From assembly GCA_025462985.1 (NCBI GenBank), contig JAOAPP010000719.1, positions 1 through 8,191 on the forward strand: a stretch of DNA of 8,191 bases, written 5' to 3'. Below the pieces are notes generated by a model, which had not been told where the DNA came from, made no database searches, and saw nothing but the letters and a program-made list of their open reading frames with translations. Source of the DNA: Bryobacterales bacterium. GTDB lineage: Bacteria; Acidobacteriota; Terriglobia; Bryobacterales; Bryobacteraceae. Every line of letters begins with the position of its first letter. The stretch's first letter is position 1. A program made the position numbers and the translations under genes. Positions 1 through 6,356 of this stretch are shown in pieces.

Positions 1-6
1 CGCCAT
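1..6 (-). CDS. exbD: Probable start of exbD (first two codons only)
   Basis: On the minus strand an ATG at 6-4 followed by GCG runs off the window edge. It is preceded by a purine-rich AGAAGAGG stretch about 5 nt upstream that could serve as a ribosome binding site. ExbD proteins often begin Met-Ala and exbD normally follows exbB, which ends at 129 in the same direction. The identity is inferred from context; only two codons are visible, so the coding content itself proves nothing. Confidence 0.35.
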
Positions 7-64
7 GATGACCTCTTCTGGACGGTCTGCTCTCAGTTTCAGCCCCCGGCAGGCGGGGCAAAGT

Positions 65-103
65 CGATCCGGAAGGTAGCAGTCGCCGCCGCCTCCCGGA
101 TCG
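65..103 (-). other. Stem-loop in the exbB-exbD gap
   Basis: An 8-bp perfect inverted repeat, CGATCCGG (65-72) and CCGGATCG (96-103), continues inward after one mismatch with 3 more pairs, leaving a loop of about 15 nt. It lies 25 nt past the exbB stop and about 60 nt before the putative exbD start. No U tract follows on the minus strand, so it does not look like an intrinsic terminator. It may be a processing or stabilising element that sets exbB and exbD expression apart. Confidence 0.5.
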
Positions 104-128
104 TCGATTCAACTTCGAGCTGACTACT

Positions 129-878
129 TTATCTGTTTACTTGACTTGCTGCTGCGCGAGCCTGCGTACGCTTCAGGAAGTAGTCGATCAATTCGGAACT
201 GCTGTTGCCCATCTCGACATCGAACGCTTCAATACGGTTTGTGAAGTAGTTGAAGGCCCAGACTGCCGGGATAGCCACAAACAAGCCGACGGCGGTGGTG
301 ATCAGTGCTTCCGAAATACCACCGGCCACAGCGCCGATACCGGTCGACTTCGAGGTCGAGATCGCCTGGAACGCGTGCATGATGCCGACGACCGTTCCGA
401 ACAGTCCGACGAAGGGAGCCGTCGAACCGATTGTTGCCAGACTGCTTACGCCGCGCTTCAGTTCAGCGTGAACGATGGCTTCAGCACGCTCCAGGGCACG
501 ACGGGAGGCTTCAATGTCTTCCCCAGAGATTTCTGCGCTCATCTGATGCGCTTTGAATTCCTGCAGACCAGCCACGACTACCTTCGCCAGATGGCTCTTG
601 CTGAAGCGATCCGCGATCTTCACAGCTTCATCCAGCTTGCCTTCGCGCAGGGCGCCAGCTACTGCTGGAGCAAATGCGCGGGACTGCTTACGGGCAGCGC
701 TGTAGGCAATGACACGGTCGATCATGACACCGATGGACCACGCCGACATGATAAAGAGCACAAGGACAACGCCCTTGGCCAACCAGTTCATCGTCCCCCA
801 AAGCGTACGGAGATCGAAGTTGATCCCCTCCTGTTCCTGGAGGAGCCACAAGGCCCAGACTTGAAGTTGTAATACCAT
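129..878 (-). CDS. exbB: MotA/TolQ/ExbB proton channel family protein (ExbB)
   Basis: This is the proton-channel subunit of an inner-membrane motor that, with ExbD, energises TonB (249 aa, usual for the family). Three membrane segments are visible at about residues 34-53, 146-170 and 187-212. The family signatures are present: [19 protein letters not shown] at 152-170, and a TM3 that opens [14 protein letters not shown] at 187-200 and carries the likely functional Glu190. The long cytoplasmic loop (about 58-145) is charged and helical, as in ExbB. The ATG at 878 has a good AGGAG site 6 nt upstream. It follows tonB with a 74-nt gap and probably precedes exbD. TolQ is the alternative name, but adjacency to tonB favours ExbB. 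The opposite-strand reading frames over this gene are shadows. Confidence 0.92.
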   Translation of the reverse strand: MVLQLQVWALWLLQEQEGINFDLRTLWGTMNWLAKGVVLVLFIMSAWSIGVMIDRVIAYSAARKQSRAFAPAVAGALREGKLDEAVKIADRFSKSHLAKVVVAGLQEFKAHQMSAEISGEDIEASRRALERAEAIVHAELKRGVSSLATIGSTAPFVGLFGTVVGIMHAFQAISTSKSTGIGAVAGGISEALITTAVGLFVAIPAVWAFNYFTNRIEAFDVEMGNSSSELIDYFLKRTQARAAASQVNR

Positions 879-927
879 TCTTATCTCCTAAGTTGAATCG
901 AACTAACTTGACTCTTATCGGACTCTC

Positions 928-947
928 TTGGACAACGGTCTGTCCAA
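928..947 (-). other. Stem-loop after the tonB stop
   Basis: A perfect 7-bp stem, TTGGACA (928-934) and TGTCCAA (941-947), closes a 6-nt loop. In the transcript it begins 5 nt after the tonB TAA (955-953) and is not followed by a U run. It is one of several post-stop hairpins in this operon. Confidence 0.55.
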
Positions 948-952
948 TAATA

Positions 953-1693
953 TTACTGACTAAGCGTGAAGTTCACGATGATGTCAGTAATGACCTCTAC
1001 CGCCTGACCGTTTAACTGCGTCGGCTTGTACTTCCACTGCAGAACTGCTTCCTTTGCCGCATTGACGAGCAACGGATGGCCACGCACCAAGACCAGGTTT
1101 TCAATGTTGCCCTCTTTGCTGATCGTCGCGGTGAATTCAACAGTCCCCTGCACACGGGCGGATTTCGCCAGCGGCGGGTAGACCGGTTGAACACGGCGAA
1201 TCAGGTTCGCTTCCGCAACTCGGCCACCGATTGCCACGGGACCGGTCGGAGCCTTCTTGGCCGGCGGTGGCGGCGGCGGCGGTGCGGCTCCTACTCCACC
1301 GACAACACCACCAATTACTCCACCAACTGCTCCGCCATCACCAACTCCGCCTTCAACACCCGCACCCACGTCCGGCGGAGGCGCGGCTTCAACGATCTTG
1401 GTGATCTGCTTCGGAATGACGCGAGGCGCCTGGAGCTGATTGTTCACAAACTGCCTGACCACCGGCTTCGGCTGCACTTTTGGCGCGGCCGGGGGAGGCG
1501 GTGGCGGCGGGGGAGGAGGCGGCGGGGGCGCCACGAGCATACTCTTCAGCTGGGCGCTGGGCAGTGCCTCCGTATAGATCAGGGGAATCAGGATGACAAC
1601 ACAAATCAGCCCTATCTGTATTAACAGAGAAACGAGGACCGTGTATTTCTTCTTTGTTTGCTGAGTCCCGTCAACAAATGTTTGCTCAAACAT
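953..1693 (-). CDS. tonB: Energy transducer TonB
   Basis: TonB couples the inner-membrane proton-motive force, via ExbB/ExbD, to TonB-dependent outer-membrane receptors. From the ATG at 1693 it has 246 aa. A short cytoplasmic N-terminus (MFEQTFVDGT, then KKK) leads to one membrane helix at about 18-40. The periplasmic linker holds 13 consecutive prolines (56-68), a Gly/Val-rich stretch (about 110-135) and 7 more prolines (138-144). The C-terminal TonB domain (about 158-246) carries the hallmark VQPVYPPLAKSARVQGTV at 168-185. The start was chosen because GAGGG lies 7 nt upstream. The frame also extends to a GTG at 1717, but that has no ribosome binding site. The membrane helix has no histidine, unlike the E. 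coli TonB anchor (His20). It lies between secF (gap 83 nt) and exbB (gap 74 nt). Family assignment is firm; which receptors it serves cannot be seen. Confidence 0.93.
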   Translation of the reverse strand: MFEQTFVDGTQQTKKKYTVLVSLLIQIGLICVVILIPLIYTEALPSAQLKSMLVAPPPPPPPPPPPPPAAPKVQPKPVVRQFVNNQLQAPRVIPKQITKIVEAAPPPDVGAGVEGGVGDGGAVGGVIGGVVGGVGAAPPPPPPPAKKAPTGPVAIGGRVAEANLIRRVQPVYPPLAKSARVQGTVEFTATISKEGNIENLVLVRGHPLLVNAAKEAVLQWKYKPTQLNGQAVEVITDIIVNFTLSQ

Positions 1694-1708
1694 GTAAATT
1701 CCCTCGCT

Positions 1709-1750
1709 CCGGACCACATACGACGGTCCGGCTGATTAACAACACCGTCG
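1709..1750 (-). promoter_or_regulatory. Overlapping stems in the tonB leader
   Basis: Two mutually exclusive perfect 7-bp stems are visible just upstream of tonB. One pairs 1744-1750 with 1721-1727 (16-nt loop). The other pairs 1725-1731 with 1709-1715 (9-nt loop) and ends 3 nt before the GAGGG ribosome binding site at 1705-1701. They share 1725-1727, so only one can form fully. Such a layout could tune tonB translation, but this is inferred from base pairing only. Confidence 0.4.
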
Positions 1751-1774
1751 GACGGCGGCAGTAGCCTCCGTCCG
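1749..1774 (-). other. Stem-loop after the secF stop
   Basis: CGGACGG (1749-1755) pairs perfectly with CCGTCCG (1768-1774). After one mismatch, GGC/GCC adds three more pairs around an AGTA loop. In the transcript it begins 2 nt after the secF TGA (1779-1777). The bases that follow (ACGGTGTTGTTAATC) are only mildly U-rich, so it is at best a weak terminator and more likely a processing or stability element. It shares two bases with the next downstream stem. Confidence 0.55.
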
Positions 1775-1776
1775 CA

Positions 1777-3024
1777 TCACCGGTTTACAACGCCTTTACC
1801 GGCTTTCACAACTGGCCTGGTCCGCGCTTCCGGCACATTCACCGGCCTCGCGCTCACCTTACGCCCGGATCCTCTTCGGCCCTCGGCCAAATCCTGCCAG
1901 AAGATCAAAATCGGACTGGCGATAAAGATCGAAGAGTAAGTACCAACAATAATTCCTACCACTAAGGCGAATGAAAATCCGTGCAGTACTGGGCCGCCAA
2001 ACAAATACAACGAGATGGCCGTCAGAAAAGTCAACCCGGACGTCAACACGGTCCGGCTCAACGTCTGATTGATACTCCGGTTGACAATCTCGGTGAACGA
2101 TCCGCGAGCATGCAGCTTCAGATTTTCGCGAATCCGGTCGAAGGTCACGATCGTATCATTCATCGAATAGCCGACCAGAGTCAAGAGCGCCGCGATCACG
2201 GTCAGATCGATCTCTTTATTGAAGAGCGAGAACAACCCAATCGTGATGATCGTGTCGTGGAAGACCGCAATCACAGCCGCCACACCATAGATCCACTCAA
2301 ACCGAAACGCGATATACACCAGCATGGCCGCCAGAGCAATCAGGACCACATTGATCGCCTGCTGTCGCAGATCAGAGCCGATCTTCGGCCCAACCACCTC
2401 GACATTGCGAATCGCAAACGAACCAGGAAAGCATTCCGCTTTGATTACGTCTAATATCTTCGGCGTCACACCAGACACGCCCGACAGCTCATCCAAATTC
2501 CGAATCAGCCCCGAATGAGGCGGCGTATCACGGAAGGACGTAATCTGTTTCGTCAGCGCTGTTAGTTGATCTTCCGATAACCCGACGCCCGCCCGCGCCA
2601 GCGGATCGCGCAGCCGATCCGCAAGGGTCGCCTGCCCAGACAGATTGATGTCCAACTTGCCCGTGGAGTTTGGATTAAACGCCTGATTAAGGCTCGTCAG
2701 CATGTCGCTTCGAACCGTTTGCAGCGCCTGATCACTTCTGCCCTCGAGTCCCGTCGAAATGAAAACCTCCTGCGTGCCGCTCACTTCCTGAACAGAGATG
2801 TCGCCAGGGATCTTCTTATGTAGGGCCGAGCGGATCGCCTCAGCCGGGGGCCTTTTTGCAAAGTTGACGTCCATCAGCGCGCCGCCCGTAAAATCAATGC
2901 CGTATCTCGGTCCGCCCTTCACCAGCAGACTGATCAATCCAGCCGCCGTGAGCAACAGAGACAGGATGATGAACGGCCATTTCCTGCCCAGAAAGTCGAA
3001 ATTCGTTTGCTTGAAGATTTCCAT
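1777..3024 (-). CDS. secF: Protein translocase subunit SecF
   Basis: SecF forms with SecD an RND-family membrane complex that uses the proton-motive force to help pull proteins through SecYEG. At 415 aa it exceeds the roughly 300-325 aa of common SecF proteins. TM1 is at about 17-35, followed by the SecF signature YGIDFTGGAL at 41-50. The periplasmic part extends to about 221 and includes an added region (about 130-200) containing NLDELSGVSGVTPKILDVIK, which accounts for much of the extra length. The remaining five helices lie at about 222-375, with VGYSMNDTIVTFDRIREN at 284-301 and SINQTLSRTVLTS at 317-329, both family hallmarks. The C-terminal tail (376-415) is basic. The ATG start gives the typical MEIFKQTNFDFLG opening, although no clear ribosome binding site precedes it. 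It lies 99 nt downstream of secD. Confidence 0.97.
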   Translation of the reverse strand: MEIFKQTNFDFLGRKWPFIILSLLLTAAGLISLLVKGGPRYGIDFTGGALMDVNFAKRPPAEAIRSALHKKIPGDISVQEVSGTQEVFISTGLEGRSDQALQTVRSDMLTSLNQAFNPNSTGKLDINLSGQATLADRLRDPLARAGVGLSEDQLTALTKQITSFRDTPPHSGLIRNLDELSGVSGVTPKILDVIKAECFPGSFAIRNVEVVGPKIGSDLRQQAINVVLIALAAMLVYIAFRFEWIYGVAAVIAVFHDTIITIGLFSLFNKEIDLTVIAALLTLVGYSMNDTIVTFDRIRENLKLHARGSFTEIVNRSINQTLSRTVLTSGLTFLTAISLYLFGGPVLHGFSFALVVGIIVGTYSSIFIASPILIFWQDLAEGRRGSGRKVSARPVNVPEARTRPVVKAGKGVVNR

Positions 3025-3095
3025 CTGAATCTAGAAGCCGTCATCTAAGGGAATAGACACCGGCTGTTAACAAAGGTTCCCAATCCACAGTGCGG

Positions 3096-3118
3096 GACCG
3101 CCAATTTTACTGGCGGTC
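3096..3118 (-). other. Stem-loop after the secD stop
   Basis: GACCGCCA (3096-3103) pairs perfectly with TGGCGGTC (3111-3118) around the 7-nt loop ATTTTAC. In the transcript the stem starts 5 nt after the secD TAG (3126-3124). No U tract follows on the minus strand. It may protect the 3' end of a processed secD segment or attenuate transcription into secF; neither is shown directly. Confidence 0.6.
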
Positions 3119-3123
3119 AGCCG

Positions 3124-4746
3124 CTAAATACTCAGCTCCGTGACCGGCTTTGGCCGTGACAGCTCCCAATCGAAGATGAACTTTGACACGAAGACCGCCG
3201 TGAAGACGTTTGCGATCAAACCGATCACCAGCGTCACCGCGAATCCCTTGACTGGACCAGAGCCGAACAAAAAGAGAATGGCGCACGAGACCACCGTCGT
3301 CACATGTGTGTCGATGATAGTCACAATCGCCTTGCTGAACCCGGTATCAACGGCGGGAATCACGGCCTTGCCGCCCCGCAACTCTTCGCGGATCCTCTCG
3401 AAGATCAACACGTTGCTGTCGACCGCCATACCGATGGTCAGAATGATTCCGGCGATTCCGGGTAGCGTCAGCACCGCTCCAAAGTAGCTGAGGCAGGCGA
3501 TCAGGATGATGGCATTCAATATGAGCGCCAGGGTGGCATTGATCCCGCTACGTTTGTAGTAGATCAACATGGCCACAATGACGGCCAGAACGCCCGCCAC
3601 ACCTGCGATGAAGCCTTCGCGAATCGAGTCTGCGCCCAAAGACGGTCCTACGGTATTTTCCTGAAGGAAGACCACGCTTGCCGGCAGCGTACCTGCCTTG
3701 AGATTCAAAGCGAGATCAGATGCCTCTTCCTGGGTACCGGCCCCTTCGATGACGCCCTGGTCATTGATCTGATTACGGATACTCGGCGCTTCGAGCACCT
3801 TGCCGTCCAGAACGATCGCCAGCCGGTTGCCGATGTTGGCGGCCGTGTACGTGGAAAAGCGTCGGGCCGCATCCTGGCTCAACACAAATTCGGTATCCCA
3901 GGTATTGGGCATCTGGCCTTGCTGCGGACGGGCATCCCGGATATCCGGACCCCGGACTATCGGAGTGCGCGCAACCAGGTACACACCCCCGCCTTTGCCA
4001 TTGGCGGCCGCGCCGGCCGAGCCAATCAGACGCGTTCCCAGCGGAAGCACGCCATTGTTCTGCGCCAGCGCCTCTTCCCTGCTCTGATAGGGACCGCCCT
4101 TCACATCGTAGAGCTCCAGCTTCGCCGCAGTCTGAATGATCTGCTTGACGCGAGCCGGGTCGTCCACGCCGGGCATCTGCACCAGCAGTTGCGAATCGAC
4201 GTCCTCGCGGCGCTGCTGCACGCTCGCCTCGCTCAAACCAAGGGCATTGATCTTTTTGTCCATGGTGTTCTTGGTCTGCGACAGGACGTTCTGCCACATT
4301 TTCAGAGCGTCTGAAGGACGCAGCGTCAAACGATAGTCGGTTCCGTTGACCGGGGTCAGCAGCCAGTTTGAAAACTGTTCAGTGACCACGCTCCGAAACG
4401 CTCCGGCCTGCGTGGGAGGCACTCCCTTGACCTGAATGGCGACATGCGTCGCGTCCTGCAGGGAATGAGCCTCCGCCACATCGACGTCCGCAAACTGGAC
4501 ACCCGCTTTCTTTAGCGCCTCTTTCAGCGCATCGGCGCGGGTACCGGTCTCGCTGTTGAAGGCGTCCTGCTGCTGCACCTGCACCACCAGGTACGTTCCA
4601 CCCCGCAGATCGAGGCCCAAATGAATATTGTTGTGCCAGTTCGCGGACAACTCAGCCGCATTTTTCGGCAGACCGATGATGCCGTAAACACAAACCAGCA
4701 CCACGACCAGAATCAGAATGAATTTAAAGCGAAGATGACGTTTCAT
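3124..4746 (-). CDS. secD: Protein translocase subunit SecD
   Basis: SecD is the larger partner of SecF in the proton-driven export helper of SecYEG (540 aa, a usual size). TM1 is at about 7-26. It is followed by the periplasmic P1 domain, which opens with LGLDLRGGTYLV at 43-54, a SecD hallmark, and extends to about 375. Five further helices lie at about 376-523. TM4 holds GMAVDSNVLIFERIREEL at 439-456, where Asp443 is in the position tied to proton movement in this family. The start at 4746 gives MKRHLRFKF, a basic N-terminus before TM1, but only a weak ribosome binding site is visible. It follows yajC after 26 nt, suggesting translational coupling. A region around residues 240-255 (Gly/Ala-rich) looks like a flexible loop. 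Confidence 0.98.
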   Translation of the reverse strand: MKRHLRFKFILILVVVLVCVYGIIGLPKNAAELSANWHNNIHLGLDLRGGTYLVVQVQQQDAFNSETGTRADALKEALKKAGVQFADVDVAEAHSLQDATHVAIQVKGVPPTQAGAFRSVVTEQFSNWLLTPVNGTDYRLTLRPSDALKMWQNVLSQTKNTMDKKINALGLSEASVQQRREDVDSQLLVQMPGVDDPARVKQIIQTAAKLELYDVKGGPYQSREEALAQNNGVLPLGTRLIGSAGAAANGKGGGVYLVARTPIVRGPDIRDARPQQGQMPNTWDTEFVLSQDAARRFSTYTAANIGNRLAIVLDGKVLEAPSIRNQINDQGVIEGAGTQEEASDLALNLKAGTLPASVVFLQENTVGPSLGADSIREGFIAGVAGVLAVIVAMLIYYKRSGINATLALILNAIILIACLSYFGAVLTLPGIAGIILTIGMAVDSNVLIFERIREELRGGKAVIPAVDTGFSKAIVTIIDTHVTTVVSCAILFLFGSGPVKGFAVTLVIGLIANVFTAVFVSKFIFDWELSRPKPVTELSI

Positions 4747-4772
4747 GAAAGCACTACCAGGCTAACTTCGGC

Positions 4773-5102
4773 CTACTTCTTTATCCCTTGCTCGTCTGCA
4801 TTCACGACGCTCGTCACGGCGCTGCGGGCAATCTGGATTTTTAGGTTGTCGGGCTTGATTCGCAGTATAAGCGTATCATCGTTGACGGCCACAATGGTGC
4901 CGATGATACCCCCCGAAGTCAGTACCGTCTGGCCGTTCTGAAGCGCTTTGATCATCTCCTTCGTATTCTTCTGTTGACGCCGCATCGGCATGAACACAAG
5001 GAAGTAGAAGATCGCCACCATCAGGACGATCGGGAGCAGGCCTTTGATGAAGGAATCGGCGCCGCCTGGCGCAGCCTGCAGTAGGAGGAATAAGAACAGC
5101 AT
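4773..5102 (-). CDS. yajC: Preprotein translocase subunit YajC
   Basis: YajC is a small single-span membrane protein that binds SecDF. It has 109 aa, the usual length. A hydrophobic N-terminus (MLFLFLLLQAAPGGADSF) is followed by the main membrane helix at about 20-38, then the family motif FMPMRRQQKN (37-46). After it comes a small cytoplasmic beta domain (about 55-100) with LQNGQTVLTSGGIIGTIVAV at 54-73, the best-conserved YajC segment. The ATG at 5102 has AGGAG about 4 nt upstream. It sits between tgt (106-nt gap) and secD (26-nt gap), the classical order. Confidence 0.96.
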   Translation of the reverse strand: MLFLFLLLQAAPGGADSFIKGLLPIVLMVAIFYFLVFMPMRRQQKNTKEMIKALQNGQTVLTSGGIIGTIVAVNDDTLILRIKPDNLKIQIARSAVTSVVNADEQGIKK

Positions 5103-5208
5103 AAAGCTCCTGAATCAATTGAGTTCCTGCGGCGCTCGGAGAAATTGCCTCCATGCGCTGGTTGAACTATTCGGAAGGATAACCCAGGCGTGGCTTATCT
5201 CCGCCAGA

Positions 5209-6348
5209 TTAGCCTCCGGCTTCGACAGGCGCAGCGGACTGCAGGGAAGTTAAAAATTCCGGATACTTCCCAAGCAAAATAGCGTGCCTGATTCGGCGCA
5301 TAATGTCAAGGTAATACCGTACATTATGCAGCGTGGCCAAGGTGGAGAACAGGATCTCGCCCGCCTGGAAAAGATGTCGCAGATAGGCTTTGCTGAATGT
5401 GCGACACGTATAGCAGAGGCACTCCGGATCGAGCGGGGTCTTATCCTCTATATATTGCGCGTGCTTGATTACCACCTTCCCGCGTGATGTAAACAGATAT
5501 CCATTTCGGGCATTGCGCGATGGCAAAACACAATCCATCATGTCAACCCCATGCGCGACGTAGCGCGGCAGCTCATCCGGCATCCCGACTCCCATCACGT
5601 ACCGCGGCCTGTCCGCAGGAAGTAGCGGCGCGGTCAGGGCGGCCATGTCCTGGCTCAACTCCCGTGGCTCGCCGACCGAAAGGCCGCCGATAGCGTACCC
5701 TGGAGCATCCAGCTCCATCAGGGCCTCCGCGCAGGCCCTTCGCAGATCCGGGTACATCGAACCCTGCACGATGGGGAACAGAGCGCAATGCAGCCCCTTC
5801 TCACGCCGGAGGTAGTGTGCATACCCGGCTCGCGCCCAGCGGATCGTCCGGTGCATGGATTCAAGCGCCGTCGTGTGCGTCACCGGATAGGCCAGGCATT
5901 CGTCCAGCACCATCATGATGTCGCTTCCAAGCGCCAATTGCACATCCACAGTGCTCTCCGGACTGAAGAAATGCGGATCCCCGTTCAGGTGCGAGCGGAA
6001 CAGCACGCCCTCGTCCGTCACCTTGCGCAGCGTGTCCAGGCTGAAGACCTGAAAGCCGCCTGAATCAGTAAGAATCGCTCGCGGCCAGGACATGAAGCGG
6101 TGCAATCCGCCCACACGCTCTATCCGTTCGTGCCCGGGCCGGAGGAAGAGGTGATAGGTGTTGCCCAGGATGATTTTGGCGTCTAGGTCATCCTGAAGAT
6201 CGCGCGGGGTGAGCGCCTTTACGGTACCCTGAGTGCCGACCGGCATGAAGACGGGGGTTTCAATCGTGCCGTGAGCGGTATGGATCAACCCGGCACGTGC
6301 ACCGGTTTGGGCACACGTCGCCTGGACCTCGAAGCGAAGTGCTGACAT
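5209..6348 (-). CDS. tgt: tRNA-guanine transglycosylase (queuine tRNA-ribosyltransferase)
   Basis: Tgt swaps guanine 34 in tRNAs for Asp, Asn, His and Tyr for the queuosine precursor preQ1 in bacteria, in the cytosol. It has 379 aa, the normal length. The TIM-barrel enzyme shows the substrate-binding LTDSGGFQVFSL at 93-104, with Asp95 as the expected acid/base. MDCVLPSRNARNG at 271-283 contains Asp272 as the expected nucleophile. The zinc site Cys310-x-Cys312-x2-Cys315 with His341 is complete, so the enzyme looks intact. The ATG at 6348 has GGAG 5 nt upstream. That site sits in the 8-nt gap after the symporter stop, so the two genes are probably cotranscribed. It starts the tgt-yajC-secD-secF cluster found in many bacteria. 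Confidence 0.97.
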   Translation of the reverse strand: MSALRFEVQATCAQTGARAGLIHTAHGTIETPVFMPVGTQGTVKALTPRDLQDDLDAKIILGNTYHLFLRPGHERIERVGGLHRFMSWPRAILTDSGGFQVFSLDTLRKVTDEGVLFRSHLNGDPHFFSPESTVDVQLALGSDIMMVLDECLAYPVTHTTALESMHRTIRWARAGYAHYLRREKGLHCALFPIVQGSMYPDLRRACAEALMELDAPGYAIGGLSVGEPRELSQDMAALTAPLLPADRPRYVMGVGMPDELPRYVAHGVDMMDCVLPSRNARNGYLFTSRGKVVIKHAQYIEDKTPLDPECLCYTCRTFSKAYLRHLFQAGEILFSTLATLHNVRYYLDIMRRIRHAILLGKYPEFLTSLQSAAPVEAGG

Positions 6349-6356
6349 GGATACTC

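Noticed and set aside
65..84. CGATCCGGAAGGTAGCAG resembles the apical GGAAG...AGCAG motif of bacterial SRP RNA.
   Set aside because: The tetraloop-closing pairs fail (T68 opposite T77) and the conserved 5' strand is missing. It lies in the exbB-exbD gap and is better explained by the hairpin there.
141..872. A long plus-strand open frame (243 codons) across exbB.
   Set aside because: It is an antisense shadow of exbB in GC-rich DNA; the minus frame has clear family motifs and a ribosome binding site. The same holds for plus-strand frames over tonB, secD and the symporter.
1694..1717. A longer TonB starting at GTG 1717 (8 extra residues).
   Set aside because: There is no ribosome binding site before the GTG. 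The ATG at 1693 has GAGGG at 7 nt and gives a typical TonB N-terminus.
1749..3118. Intergenic hairpins as intrinsic terminators splitting the operon.
   Set aside because: None is followed by a run of U on the minus strand, so intrinsic termination is not supported.
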